64,000 nt of DNA from Pyxicephalus adspersus (taxonomy: Eukaryota; Chordata; Amphibia; Anura; Pyxicephalidae): positions 44,036,952-44,100,951 of the forward strand of contig NC_092859.1 of NCBI RefSeq assembly GCF_032062135.1, given 5' to 3'. The notes under the pieces were generated by a model. The model ran no database searches, was not told the origin of the DNA, and worked only from the letters and a program-made list of their open reading frames with translations. The position numbers and the translations under genes were made by a program. Below are positions 10,777 through 22,700 of this stretch, one piece after another (the stretch's first letter is position 1; every line of letters starts with the position of its first letter).

Positions 10777-12068
10777 TTAACGCCCTATCGCTAATTCCGA
10801 GTGCGACTCAGGGGGATTTTACGTGCTAAAAGCGGTAATCCTGAGTCACACTCGGGATCGCTTAAAATTTAAAAAAACCCACCTTCCTTGCTCCGTTGAA
10901 GTCTCCCGGCATCCTGCTGGTCCCCGCAGGTCTTCGGCCAGCGCCCCCCCCCCCCCCTTCGATCTTCTCTTGCCGTCTGCAGAGACATTCTCCGGGAGGA
11001 GCCGCAGGAAATTCAAATAATTTTGTATTGGATTTAATACAAAATATCTGTATTGAGTCCAATACAATGAAATCTTGATATAATATATATAGTTATATTA
11101 TATATATATTATACATGCTACTGTACAGGTATATTACGTTTTTCACTTGTGAGGTACTAACCCTGCTAGCGATCCAGCGTCGTTCTCGGCGACCCCAGGG
11201 ATTGTGGGCAGTGTAGCCAAGGCTGCTGCTGCTCTGCTAGCAGTGCGTCTCTCCGCTCTGGCAGAGGGATCAGTTCCGGCCAAGCTACTGTTCAGACAAA
11301 CGGCATCCCCAGCATCCCTGTGGACGTGAACAGCACAGCGCAGTCCAGGGGCCCTGCTGTAAGAGGCCCACGCACTACTATGCGCGCCTCTTGTACCCCA
11401 CAGTGGTGAGGCAGTCAGCTGCCTCGCCGTGGGGCAGAGCATGGTTAGTTCAAATTTCCTGTGGCAAAATTGGCCGCAGGGGATTCATTAGTCAAATTAT
11501 TCTTCCTATCCAATAGAGCCAGGTGGCGCAATGTGATTGGGCAGTCTGCCCTTTTAATGAAGCCCTTTCATTAGCACCCTTGCCTATTATAGCCTCTGTG
11601 TTAAAGTGTGCTTGGGTGTGTTCTTGGAATTGATTACGATGTAAGCTCTGTTGCCTTTCCCCGTGTTTTGTCACCAGCTTGGACTTGCCAAGAGTGACTC
11701 AGCCTGATTACTGGCTTTGCATGAACTTCACCTGCCCTGACTTTGGGTTGTCCCTGACTACACCTTCTGCATTATCCTTCTGTACCTCACCTTATCGGAC
11801 TGACCTTCTTGTGTTTGACCTTGGCCTGTATCTAGACTACGCAATAAAGGTTGTTGAATTAATGGATTAAAGGAGTTGGTTGTGATTTGTGTGCCCAGGC
11901 GCATTACATCACAATTTTTTTTCACAGATTTTTGTGGGTTTTTTTTAAATTTATTAATAAATGTAATAAATATTGGACATATTTCGGTGAATTATGCCTA
12001 AGAATTATAGGCCTACAATGTAAAATAAATTTCCATAAATTTCGAATTTAGAATGCTAGGGGGATTAA
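10777..12068. mobile_element. piggyBac-like TTAA element, copy 2, interrupted by LTR
   Basis: Bounded by TTAA (10777-10780 and 12065-12068), with C-rich/G-rich inverted ends (TTAACGCCC... and ...TAGGGGGATTAA). It aligns with copy 1 (4804-6455) along its length: GTAATCCTGAGTCACACTCG, a C14 run (10944-10957), TATACATGCTACTGTACAG, and the distal GGACATATTTCGG...GCCTAAGAATTATAGGCC part. The distal part here is continuous where copy 1 carries its mariner. Between 11148 and 11913 it is interrupted by an apparent solo LTR. Confidence 0.7.
11148..11913 (+). mobile_element. Solo LTR of the Ty3/gypsy chromovirus family
   Basis: A 766-bp GC-richer insert with termini TGTGAGGTACTAACC and ACATCACA. AATAAA at 11843-11848 is placed as an LTR poly(A) signal, with a TATTATAG TATA-like site near 11585. 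Its first about 180 bp match the LTR fragments bounding the gypsy remnant at 52983-56160, sharing the GGCGACCCCAGGGAT block and an ACGGCATCCC..GCATCC block. No internal genes are present, so it is most simply a solo LTR left by LTR-LTR recombination. Flanking target duplications are not clear. Confidence 0.65.
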
Positions 12069-13039
12069 TGTAGCAGTAGTAGAAAACTTCCCTTGTCACT
12101 GCCAAAAGATCTGCCACCTTCTTAGAAATCCGTTCCTCATACCAGGACTCTCTAATAAAGTTGTCTGAAGTCATGACATCACATGGAATAAATGCTTAGA
12201 TTTATTGTAAATTATTTATGATTAAAACAAAATATTATGATTAATGGATTGTATTAGGTAAAAAGAAGACTAATTGAAAAAATACCTTCATCCTGATGTT
12301 TAGCTTTAATAAATATTATATTCTGGTAAGGAGAACACAGTCATATCAAGTATCAATAAGAAATTAGTTGGGGTCACTCTATATCCTTTGCAAAGAAATG
12401 CATATCCTTAATGCTTGTGGCTACAATTCATGCTCTGTTCAGAATGTTGTCATATGTAGCCACCCCATTTTGCCTAGAGCTGAGAGACTACAAATTGTAA
12501 ATCCATGATACACAATACAAGGAATTATAGGATATGTAATTTTCCTATAGACAGGAAGCTGACTTTGCAGCCATTCTACCACCCTATACATAATCTTCAG
12601 TGGCCTCAATAGATTGACTGAACTGCATGCACAGACACTTATTTATTTTACCTATATATGATTGTGTGCTTGTTTCTATGTATTACTCTTAGTGCCTTTA
12701 GACTCTGGACTGTGGCTTTTGATTTCCTCTAAATATACAATCAAATAGACCACAGAGGAAGTTACATAAATGACACTAGTGGCTCCTGGGAGCACAAAAT
12801 TTTGACATCAGTAGTAGACGTTCTTATGAAACAAAAAGTGGTGGCAAGGTCACCCTCTGGAAAAAATACACATCTGTGTGGACTTGCAGTGATGAATATT
12901 TAAAGGGTTCAAAGTACCCAACCCTCTGGTTACTCTGTTGTTAGTGCTACCTACTAATAAGCAACTTCTTGAATGTGCTTCTTGTAAAAATACAAACTGA
13001 CCTGTTCTATTTCTAATTTAAATATAGAGAGATAATAAT
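12069..13039. other. Unique AT-rich sequence
   Basis: No gene or recognised repeat seen. Confidence 0.45.
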
Positions 13040-13400
13040 CATAATGTATTTTGGAACTTTCATTTCTTTCACCTTTGAGTCACATGCGTATACATTTCAA
13101 GCCCCGCATTTACTTCAAGAACTCATGTGGTCACTAATCATTGGCCTAACTCCACAGGCTTTATCGGATTTTATGCAGATTTCTAACATAGAGTTAACAT
13201 GTCCAGTGCCTCGGAAAACAGTGTGTCAGTCAAAAAAAAATAATAATTACTTTGAATGTGCAACTTTTTGCTTACTATGTGTTTTTACAAGAGCTCATTA
13301 GAAGCGCAAAGGTTAATTAGCATTGTCATGCATCAGTAAATGTATTTTTCCACTAGTGAACACGTCCATTAGCATGCCTTTTTTACTTCTATTCAATTTA
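13040..13400. promoter_or_regulatory. Candidate conserved non-coding block
   Basis: Non-repetitive sequence of mixed composition with homeodomain-type cores such as GGTTAATTAGCATTG followed by CATGCAT near 13311-13332. The frame 13044-13301 has no recognisable domain. Function is inferred from appearance only. Confidence 0.2.
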
Positions 13401-13525
13401 AACACGTATATACCATTCTACAATGTTTACTAACTTTCTTTTTTTTGTTTTTTAAAACATTTTCTTTGTGATCCTGTTTTTAAGTGCTATTGATATATTT
13501 ATTTAGAGCATTTAAAGAAGTGACT

Positions 13526-13539
13526 GGGGGGGGGGGGGG
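13526..13539 (+). repeat. G14 homopolymer
   Basis: Fourteen consecutive G in AT-rich sequence. Confidence 0.9.
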
Positions 13540-13623
13540 ATGTCTTTAACACATTTTTGTATGGAGCATGTACCCTGGAAGTCTCAAACTGAGTCGGAAC
13601 CTATCCAGCCACTTGACTATGAC

Positions 13624-14510
13624 AACTCAGCCAATACAGATGCTAGACAATGACAGCTGTTATTGTTCAGCAGCCAATATGACTCATAAAACATATTTAT
13701 TTGTAAGTACCTTAGCGTTCCGAAAATTATAAATGATTTGTTTTTGTTACAGGTCATATATCAGTGATCTGTATAAAAGTATTTACTTGCAGACCTTGCG
13801 ATCACCAGGTCTTTTTGCACAAAGAGACAGGTGATGTCCCTTCTTCAACAAAACATACTCACCTGCCTGAGTGCATCATCTTCTTAAAAAAAATCAGGTA
13901 TCCTGAGATCCTCAAGGGCTGCCAGGAATGAATCAACTCCCACTCACATGTGTGAAGTTATGTCATCCCACCCCAACAAATCAAATGGCCAAAGATTGGA
14001 AGCAATAGAACAGGGCAGATAAATGTATTAAAAAATTATTATTAGGCAGGTAAGGTTATTGGGGATAGCCCTTCTGCAACAAAGACCTGTCTCACTGCAG
14101 TTTATTCTTTTTAGCTCCTCATTAAGCCTAAAGTACTGTATATTTAATCCCCAAAATAACATATTGCAGTCCTTAAGTAGTGTTTTTTTTTTGGACTGGC
14201 TGCTTGACTTGGTAATGATATATAGGTATAGTAAGGCTCAGCCAAACCTGCTGCCAGTGATGACAATTGTCAATGTCCAGCGGCTAGATTGGCTACCAAT
14301 CAGCCTGAATGTAAAACAATATACCTAAAGGCTGCAATATATTATTCTAGAGTTTAGACATATGGTACACGCAATGCGTATATGGACAATGCAAGTTGTC
14401 ATTGTTTTGCACATCTGCCATGGTATACTCATAACTGAAAGGTATAGTAGGGCTCAGCCAATCCAGCCCCTGAGCAATGACATCTGTTAAAGTCCAGTGG
14501 CCATAGTTCA
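13624..14510. repeat. Three local copies of a CTCAGCCAA-containing repeat
   Basis: Related segments start near 13624, 14223 and 14438. Each has CTCAGCCAA followed by TGACA..TGT and a TGTCCAG- or TGTTCAG-like block. The latter two also share GGTATAGTA upstream. They are probably pieces of one MITE family. Confidence 0.4.
13828..14099. mobile_element. Palindromic MITE, unclassified
   Basis: The left arm (13828-13882, GAGACAGGT...CACCTGCCT) and right arm (14043-14099, AGGCAGGTAAGG...GACCTGTCTC) are imperfect inverted repeats around a unique core of about 160 bp. No protein is encoded. Superfamily unknown. Confidence 0.45.
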
Positions 14511-15599
14511 TCTGCCATCATCTGGTGGCTGGAACTAGCCTGTCACTGACTTTTATTATCAGCATTTGTACCCATTACTAATATAGGGGATTATCTCTCT
14601 GATAGAGTCACAGACAGCAATAAAAACTTAAACAAGGGTCTAACCCATTCTTTCTCAATCCAAGAAAAAAAATGCTATACATAGAAGATTTGCGTAAGTC
14701 AAGCAAGGAGATTTATATTCTTTTAACCATGCATATTAGATTGGATACAGCTGGCCCCAATGCATCAAATTCAGAATTAGGGGTGTGCTAAGTAGCAAGT
14801 GTCCTTTGCACATCTTTCTCTTTCTTTGTAATTTATGCTTTAAAAAAGTAATTTTTATAAACCAACTACAGTTCAAATAGCTCATAACAGAACATAAAAA
14901 GTTGAAAAGAAATACTGCAAAATGTAAGCATACAAAAGGTAAATAGAGAAAAAAGAATTCCATTTTGCTACAGATGTAAAAATCTCTGTGCTGCTTATCA
15001 GAAAGTTCTGATCATCCAACCATTTTTATTGCAAAGGATGTTTTTGTCCTTTTATGCTAATTTCAAATCCTTTAAAGTCAGTGAATACCGTAATCAGAGA
15101 AGTAGTCAGTTCCATCAGAAATGGAAGATGGGAGAAGATCAGCTTCTTCCCACTACCTGATGGACATCTAGCTGTAAATGACTTTTTAGCTTTGTGTTAA
15201 CATTGTAGATTTGAGTGCTCTTATCAGTCTTACTGTAAGAAAAGAAGTAAAATTGCCTTGTCTTCCAAAAATGTATTTTGAATTGATTGATGAATGTCCA
15301 AAGAGGTAACATGTTTCTGTCACAGGCAAAAGTACAACATATACAGGGAATTTTTTTTTCAAAGGTTAAATGTCAACTTTTTACTGTCAGATTGTGATTA
15401 GTGAATAAGAACTGAATTACAGTGAACACTGTGTCTTTAATCTCCCTTTACTTGGATAGGGTCCTACAGTGGATTGAGTAAGTTAACTCTTGAAATGATC
15501 TGAACAACTGGTACTTCACAAGTGGTAAAGATTCTGATTCAGACACTCGATACATTTAATTTATAACTAATCTTTAATAGCCTGTGGTTAAATGTACTA
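14511..15599. other. Unique AT-rich sequence
   Basis: No gene or classified repeat seen. Confidence 0.45.
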
Positions 15600-16260
15600 C
15601 TGCGAGGAAGATCCTGCTGGCATGAGAGCTCATCATGTTATGATGCAGGGTCCTTTTACATGGTGATATACAGACACATATCAGTGTATTGGCACCAAAT
15701 TGCCTAGTGGTTTTTAGCTTTAAACTAGGTGCTCTCTCTTTCTATGCTCCACTACTGTCTTGGATTTTGCACCTCTGACTATGCTTTGAACTTTTAAATT
15801 ATCTTTCCTGACTTCAGTCTATCCTTGCTCTCCTATTGCTGATTGGACACTTTCAATTTCATGTGGCCTTGTAGTCTTCTCCTTATCTGTACTCTGTTGA
15901 TTATTTGCTTCAGACCCTGTTTTGTATTCTGACAACATTTTTGCTGGTGACCTGTTCCACAACTGCTGGGGTTTTGCTTTAGTAGTTAGTTAGTTCAGTT
16001 TAACCAAGTTCCTCTCTTTCCTACCATAACCATAGGCCACTTGGGAATCTGGCCATAATATTCAGGGTTGTGTGGACTGTGGTTTCAACGGAGGCCTACC
16101 CCACCTTGGTCATCTTGGTTTCTACCAGGTATGTCTTTATGTTGGTTTGAACAGGATTCTTTGTGACCCATTCTTGAATTAAAGATGATATTCCCTGTCC
16201 AAGAATCTTTTGGTGCCTGTGACTTGAAACTCTTCTATTGGAGGTTTATAGATAGCCTTC
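15600..16260 (+). repeat. Possible degenerate LTR-like segment
   Basis: A pyrimidine-rich segment with many CTGAC/CTTTG-type words, resembling in style the U3/R part of the solo LTR at 11148-11913. I cannot define its termini and found no clean alignment. It may simply be skewed unique sequence. Confidence 0.22.
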
Positions 16261-16507
16261 CCTAGAAATCATGTAGATCAGACTCTTGAATCTTCATCAA
16301 GCATAAACAATTAAGGAACATTAAAGTACAGTGACTTCTTACACCATGGCATCATAGTGTATTGTTTCATGGCACAATAGTTTTATTTGGCAAAAATACC
16401 TATTTTGATCCAACTAATAATACTGCTTTTGGGCCTTCAAATATGGATATGTTATATGGATATAAATATGGTTTCAAAAAAAGACAGTTGGAAAGTATAC
16501 TCTAGGT

Positions 16508-16792
16508 CAGTGCTTTTCAACTTTTTCAATGTGAGGAAACTTTTGAAATAACTTTCAGGTCATCGAAGAACCCCTGCTATTATGACATTATACACAATAC
16601 CACAACACTACATTAGTGTGACAGTCAGTAGGAAGAATGTATCTTACATTACTGGCCAGTAGGAAGACTATAACCCCTATAGATAGCTAAAAAGATCATT
16701 GGTGTCAGTTAAACTGACCTGACAGTCAAAAATTGTTCATTGCTTATGGAACTCCTAACAACCTCTGGAGGAACCCTGGTTGAGAATCACTG
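16508..16792. mobile_element. hAT-like MITE, copy 1
   Basis: A 285-bp element with inverted ends CAGTGCTTTTCAAC and ...TTGAGAATCACTG, and flanking 8-mers CTCTAGGT and GTCCAGCT (5 of 8 identical). It aligns along its length with the copy at 50999-51281: the CTTTCAGGTC..AG block, the GGAAGAATGT block, AAAAGATCATTGGTGTC, and GAGGAACCCT near the 3' end. CAGTG ends with 8-bp duplications are hAT hallmarks. Confidence 0.75.
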
Positions 16793-16960
16793 GTCCAGCT
16801 TATGTTGCAGTATTATAGATAGAAGCTTTGATGCTCCACATTCTTGTTTGAGTGGGCCTGCACCCACTGAATCCAATTGTGTTTGTCTGGAGCTGACCAT
16901 ACTGAATCCCCTAGTGTTATGCTATTGATGGCACTACTCTAAGTTCTATTACTGATAGAA

Positions 16961-17005
16961 AGTAGCTTAGCCAGGTGTAAAACTGAACCACCTGGCTAAG
17001 CTACT
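16961..17005. repeat. Perfect 17-bp inverted repeat
   Basis: Arms AGTAGCTTAGCCAGGTG (16961-16977) and CACCTGGCTAAGCTACT (16989-17005) are exact reverse complements separated by 11 bases. This could be the centre of a palindromic transposon or a short hairpin; I see no larger arms around it. Confidence 0.85.
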
Positions 17006-17499
17006 CGAGTTGTGAGAATGGTAAACAAGGTATAGCTTTTCTTCTTGCTACACTTAGGGCTCCCTTTAAAAAAAAGGAATTAGGCATTCCCTCGAACATT
17101 ACCCCCCTAGGAATATTTCAGGTCCATGCATTTCAATGGCAGTATTTGATCCCCACCAGGGAATGTTAGAGAAATTGTCACATTCCCTGTTTTATAAATA
17201 GAGACCTTAGAGTTCAGAAAAAAGGTTTATCAACCCTTAAATGATTATCAATTAATTTACACTTATTGCTAAATCAATGATTTTCTCCAACTTGTAACCA
17301 CAAAGAATGTTGTAACAGAGAGAATGCCAGATAAAAATATAAACTGTAACATTAACAAATAAAAAAACAAAGCCCCTAAATTAAGTCAGCATATAAAATC
17401 CAACACACCTTTTTTATATTTCCAAATTGCAGTAAACCCCTTTAAGGTAAACAAATTCTGCATCTTGTTCAAAAGGGCTCACACAACAACTTAACACAT
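17006..17499. other. Unique sequence with short ATTCCCT repeats
   Basis: The GGAATTAGGCATTCCCTCG, CAGGGAATGTTAG and CACATTCCCTG stretches between about 17070 and 17190 suggest a degraded palindromic repeat. Otherwise nothing is recognised. Confidence 0.3.
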
Positions 17500-18740
17500 T
17501 TCATATTCCACTGTCGGCAAGAAAAGAGATGAAGTGAAAATCTGTTTTGCTGGAAAAATGGAAATAAGTACATTTTTTACGGTCGCTGAAACAGAGACAT
17601 ATTACCTTGTATGGCACATAAAATATAATTATCATTTTAAAGTAAGGCTTACAAAATTTGCGCCCAAGGGAATATATGCACCTAGCACAAGAACTATGGA
17701 ATCTTTGTCATTACGACGAATCTTGCTCCTTGCCTCTTTTTCACAGTTTTTTTTTTTTGAGTAATTACGAATTCATGCGCTCAGCCGTGGGCTGACACCA
17801 TTAGCAGTTCCCATCAGCCCTTGTGCAAATCATAGATACTTCACTGTACCTGCTGCCTACTCGTCGAGCTTAGTGCTTAAGTAATGAGTTTTTCTACCGC
17901 CTGTAGAAACACAAGTTTTCCTGTGTAAATTGCTCCATTTGGAAAGCTAATTGTAGGATAAGACAGTCTATTACATTGAGAAGTGTATGTGGATGTATGC
18001 ATGGCTTCCTATATATTTTTTTCTACAGTAGCAGCTGAATTGTCAGCTTTGAAATGGGAGCTCATTTTTAAAGAGTTGAACTAACAGCGACTTCAGCGAT
18101 GAAAAATGCTCACTGACAGTAATAGAAGGCAAACCTCATTAAGGAAACTTAAGCCAAAGCCTGCACAGTGCTGAAACCCTTAGGGTTCGTCATTGCATCT
18201 TATAGAGCAGAATGAGCACATTTTTCATTGTGTCCTCACCTGAGAAAGATTGCTGTGTGTTTGCCGTGCAAACTGCTAATAAAGCTTCAGAAGGTGCCAT
18301 TTTCTACCAGGTGCCATTTTTCCTCATGTGCCATGGATGTATTACTCATCCAGATTATTCACGACCCAGGCATGCCTCGCAGCGACCTGCCTTCTATTAG
18401 TAATCAAATCAACATACCAGGGAACATATTTGAAGGAACTAGGCCACGGCGTTATTAAGTTACAATTACAACCCAAGGTCCTTGCCAAGCTGCCCATCTG
18501 GATTCCTAGCCCATAGCATTGCTGTAGCTTGTTATACTTGTTGTTTCAGATCAGAAAATGGAGTATTGAAAATTGAGGAACACTCCTCATGTTAAGAAGC
18601 CCTAGAGGAAAAAGACCGGTGATACATCAACCATCATGACTGAATTCATTAAATAATTGGGCTTCAAAATGTCATGTCAGCTGCCAGGCTGAAACAAATG
18701 GTGCACATGCTGGCAGGCGGGTATAAGGTATGGTGAAGTT
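17500..18740. promoter_or_regulatory. Candidate conserved non-coding enhancer block
   Basis: About 1.2 kb without recognisable transposon sequence and with more complex composition than its surroundings. It contains factor-type motifs: TAATTACGAATTCATG near 17762, TGTGCAAAT near 17821, CATTAAATAATTGGG near 18646, and TGTCAGCTGCCAGG near 18675. Overlapping short frames (18212-18516) show no protein domain. It resembles developmental enhancers, but no alignment was possible here. Confidence 0.35.
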
Positions 18741-19429
18741 TTTGACAAACTGCATATTTCTGTCACATACCAACTTATAGTTACATACACAAAGTAATGT
18801 TTTGATAGCTAAAAAAAGATAGGTTAATTGGACATTCATTTTTAAAATAATTGTAGGTTTATGGAATAATGTTGTAGTTAATTGTTGACATAATTTTTCA
18901 AAATAATATATAAGATATAATGTTCATTTTAGAAAATCCTGGGATATGTATTAGTGCAAGCTGAATGTCTTAAATCTTAACCCAAGCATTTTGCCTACCT
19001 CCTTGAATTTCCACACAAAAATGTGTAAATGCTTTTTTTTACTAATATACTATAGTCTAGTTACATAATGTTATTGGTGCTGCTCTCTTCAGCATTCCAG
19101 GGCAACTAGATAGCATAGGTCCAGGGGGTAGATTATTAATATGTTGGGCTCGCAGTAAAGGACACTGGCAATAATATACACCTGTAGACTGGTAACACAT
19201 GCTGGCAATGAAGAACTGTGATGGACAACTCTGGATTAAAGATAAGTATTGCAGCAAAATACCTATTTATTTAGTATTGTTATTTATTATTTGCTTTATT
19301 AAATTGTTTATTTCTTTAAACTAATCTTTGACTAATAAGCATTGTCCTTTAAAACGTACCTAAACTAAAATGTTCACTTTACATAAATGGGTAGACAGCC
19401 CTTACCTTGTATGACATATAAAATATAAT
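18741..19429. other. Unique AT-rich sequence
   Basis: No gene recognised. The only notable point is a 33-bp near-duplicate (19402-19434) of 17602-17634. Confidence 0.4.
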
Positions 19430-19730
19430 TATCAGAAGCCCCTTAACTTCTGGGGAGAATAGGAGCACAGGAACCTCCTGGGATACTCACGTCACACATC
19501 CCAGGAGGCTTCTGGCTGCGCAGAAGGAGCTTTTTCTTCAATGGGGGGATTGATGATCTCACGCAAGAAGATGGCAGCTCCCAGCACTTTCTCCATGCTG
19601 GGGAGAAGATGGATAACAGGATGGCACAAGACCCAATATTGAAAACCTCCGGGGGGGGGGGGGGTTGAGGGATCTGCGGAAGTAAAGGTGAGTGTTTTTT
19701 TTTTAGTTTAGTTCTGCTTTAACTGCCTAA
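19430..19730. repeat. MITE-like GC-richer repeat with hairpin
   Basis: A GC-richer block with an 11-bp perfect hairpin (CCTCCTGGGAT at 19474-19484 and ATCCCAGGAGG at 19498-19508), a G-run near 19651, and a distal AAAGGTGAGTG..TTTAGTTTAG segment. The style matches short non-autonomous DNA transposons of frogs; the family is not assigned. Confidence 0.4.
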
Positions 19731-22499
19731 TTAAAATGAATCTGAGTGGACGAAAGGTATGGAAGTTGCCATTTCTAATTCTTCTTCCGAAATACTAGGG
19801 CCAAAAATACTAACAAGAGTTTGGACTCCACTTTGATTTCCTGATTCGAATATTATTTTTTCAAGAACAAATAAAACCAGAGATAGTCAGGCAACCAGAA
19901 TTTTAGAAGGAGGTAGCAAGTCCTAGAAGAATCATACCAGTTCAAAGGGTAACTCCAGCTAAGTAGGTAAATCCACCCCACCCTTCCCTTCTACCTCTGT
20001 CTTCTTGGTGAGGAACTTGTTTCTGGTATATGTAATTTATTGGGATGTGGCAATCTTTAGATGATTCAGATTGCAGAGGGTTTTATTTACCTTAGGACAT
20101 TTACTGTTACTGATGACTGATCAATGAAAAGGCTCACCACTATTTTTAATGCCAAAAGGCTTACAGCCCATTGTAGTAGATGAACATAACAGCTGTGAGT
20201 ACATATCATATACCCATGTCTGCTGTGCATATTGAAGAACTTGCTCAGACAGAGCCAGTATTTGGTTGGACCAAATGTCATATTTAAAGTGGTTCCAAAT
20301 ATGAACTGCAACAGTATACCTATAAAGCGTATGCCTATATCAATATACCAAAAGACCATCCTAGTTACATATGCCTCCAATAGTCCCAAAATCTTTCTAT
20401 ATCACGATATGTCTACCTAATGTACCATATATATGCTATATACGTCATCCAAGATAGTGATGCAGAATCGAGAACTCTTCTTGTCTGCATTCTCAGAATA
20501 TATGAAATTACTACCTATAGGATGTGATAAGGGACTAAAGCAAATTCATGGGATATTAGCATTGCGCTGTCATCTTTGTGATTACTGTAAAAAAGTGTTC
20601 CGCAGCAGTAAACATCAACACAGTCAAACAGTTATTCTGATTCAAAGGAGACAATGACTACAGCTTCTGAGGCTACTAACAGCATAAATAAAGTTTGCCC
20701 AGCTGTATGAAAACCTGACCATTGGACTAAATAATATTAAGAGGTATTATTTTTTTCTCTAGCATGCTAGGATCTAAACCCACATTTAGTCATTAATTGA
20801 ATTATAAGTCTTGTTAAAATATTGTGTCTAGACACAAAAGACCTACTAATGACCAATATAGGAAAAACAAAAGAGTTTCTTCTAGACAAACAAAAACGCT
20901 AATGATATTTTCAGTTTAAGCGGGAATTGAGAATGTAGGTGTTAGATTATTCATAATTACTCCAAATGTGTTTTATGTGAATTTATATGGAGCAGTACCT
21001 TGCACTATGTAGCTGCAAATTGCACTAGATTTACTGGCAATTTAAGACAGTTTAACTATTTTTTAATAGATGATGTAAAGAACTAACAAATAGGAAACAT
21101 GTGGCAACAATTTAAAAAGTATATTTAAATCCAGTGCCTTTTAAAAAATTTAATAAAGTTTGATCTATATTTTCTTTTCTTATTGTCACCTCTGGGGTAA
21201 TGATTAGTACCAAATCTGAAAGTGTGGACAAATGCAAACTTTTACGGTTGTCACCTTCTGCCTCTCTGCCAGCTAGTTCTATGTTGTGATTTCTCTGTTT
21301 CACCTGACCTTGCCTTGTCTGCCGCCTACCTTGACCTCGGTCTGTTAGCGCAATTGTATTGGGTTACGTTAGACAGGAAACTCACAGATCATATGGCCAA
21401 AATCTTTGGTGTGTAGAAAAAGTCAGGAAGTTAACTTAAAGTACCTCTGATCCGATTTTATATATTCCATTGCAACCATTTTCATTGGGCTTTTACAATG
21501 CTTCTGGGTTGGGGGATTGTTTGAACTAATAAAGTAGTAATTGCACATTTAGGCAAAATTATGACTGATTGATGAGTAGCCTAAAATGTGTTAGATCTTA
21601 CACAGCACCAACAACCCTCCCCATGTTAGAATACTTTGACAATTGGGCAACTGGCTACATTATGAGTAGGCAGGGGAAAGAGTTATATATGTCTCATACC
21701 CTAAAGTAATTACTTTTTCAATGGTTCTAGCTGTCAAAAATGGAATAGCTGCTTTAGCAAATCTTATACCAAGATAACAATTTCAAATTATACACATTGC
21801 ATTGTTTTCCATGAGTTGGTAGACAAATTAACATTGTGAGAAATAAGCATTTACAGAGACAGAATATGATAGCAGCCTGCAGTACATTTATAATAACTTC
21901 AACAAAAAACACGCTAAATGGTGACTGCAAGGACCTAATGTTTCTGAGGTCACTATTTAGTTAGATTCAAAGGAAAATTAGACCAAAATATGTGATTGCT
22001 GGAGAAAAAATGTGTAATACTAAATCTATTGTACTGTAAATATAAAAAATAACCAGCATTATTCTCAAATATATTTATATATTGATCAATGTAAAGCTCT
22101 TAGTTCATCAGCACTCACTTTGGGTAAATTATGATAATTACAACTTGTACAGCCAGCCTAACACTAAACTTCTCATCAGGATGCCATTAAAGAAAAAACA
22201 TACATTTTAAAGGGAAAAAGGTGACCCCTTGCACTACTATCAACAACAGTTGCTCTTAGGAGCTAGACAGTAGATCACAACCTAAAAGGGTATCTCCCAA
22301 TAGTGATGATCAGCTCGTGACTTGTAACTTTGCATGGGACTCTTTTCGGCAATTAATGGTACAGCTGTAAACATCTATTTTGTGTCTAATACTGCTTCAA
22401 AACATTTTTAGTCCTTAATCTATAAAGTAAACATGTGGGCAAGCATTAGACATTCAAGCATTTACACATGTTTTATAAACCAGTAGGTAAGCTTTGAAA
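19731..22499. other. Unique AT-rich sequence
   Basis: No supported gene. The minus-strand frame 20087-20389 (100 codons) is hydrophobic but has no recognisable domain and no supporting signals. A CTGACC-rich stretch at about 21300-21350 could be an LTR scrap. Confidence 0.4.
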
Positions 22500-22700
22500 T
22501 AAGCTCTCACTGACCTTTGTAACTGTAGGCACTGTGAAGCAATGCATCTTCATATTACACAGCAGAAACAGCTCGGCTCACCCATCTCTCCATTTGAGAG
22601 CACAAATTATGTGTTTACATTAGAAGGATTGAAAGTTGCCAAATCACTGTTTTGGCTTCAGGCTGGAGCAGAGCTACAATAAGAAGGCCAAAAAATAATA
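22500..22700 (+). repeat. Dispersed repeat, copy 1 (shared with 36240-36440)
   Basis: Shares ACTGACCTTTGTAACTGTAGG..ACTGTGAAGCAAT with ACTGACCTCTGTAGCTGTAG..ACTGTAGAGTAAT at 36256 and following. Both continue through TTACA..CAGC and CCATCT segments. Unclassified interspersed repeat. Confidence 0.45.

Noticed and set aside
11143..11442. 99-codon minus frame rich in Ala and Arg
   Set aside because: It lies antisense within the GC-rich part of the solo LTR; composition explains the lack of stops.
20087..20389. 100-codon minus frame with hydrophobic stretches
   Set aside because: No domain, no splice or promoter context, and an overlapping open frame on the other strand.
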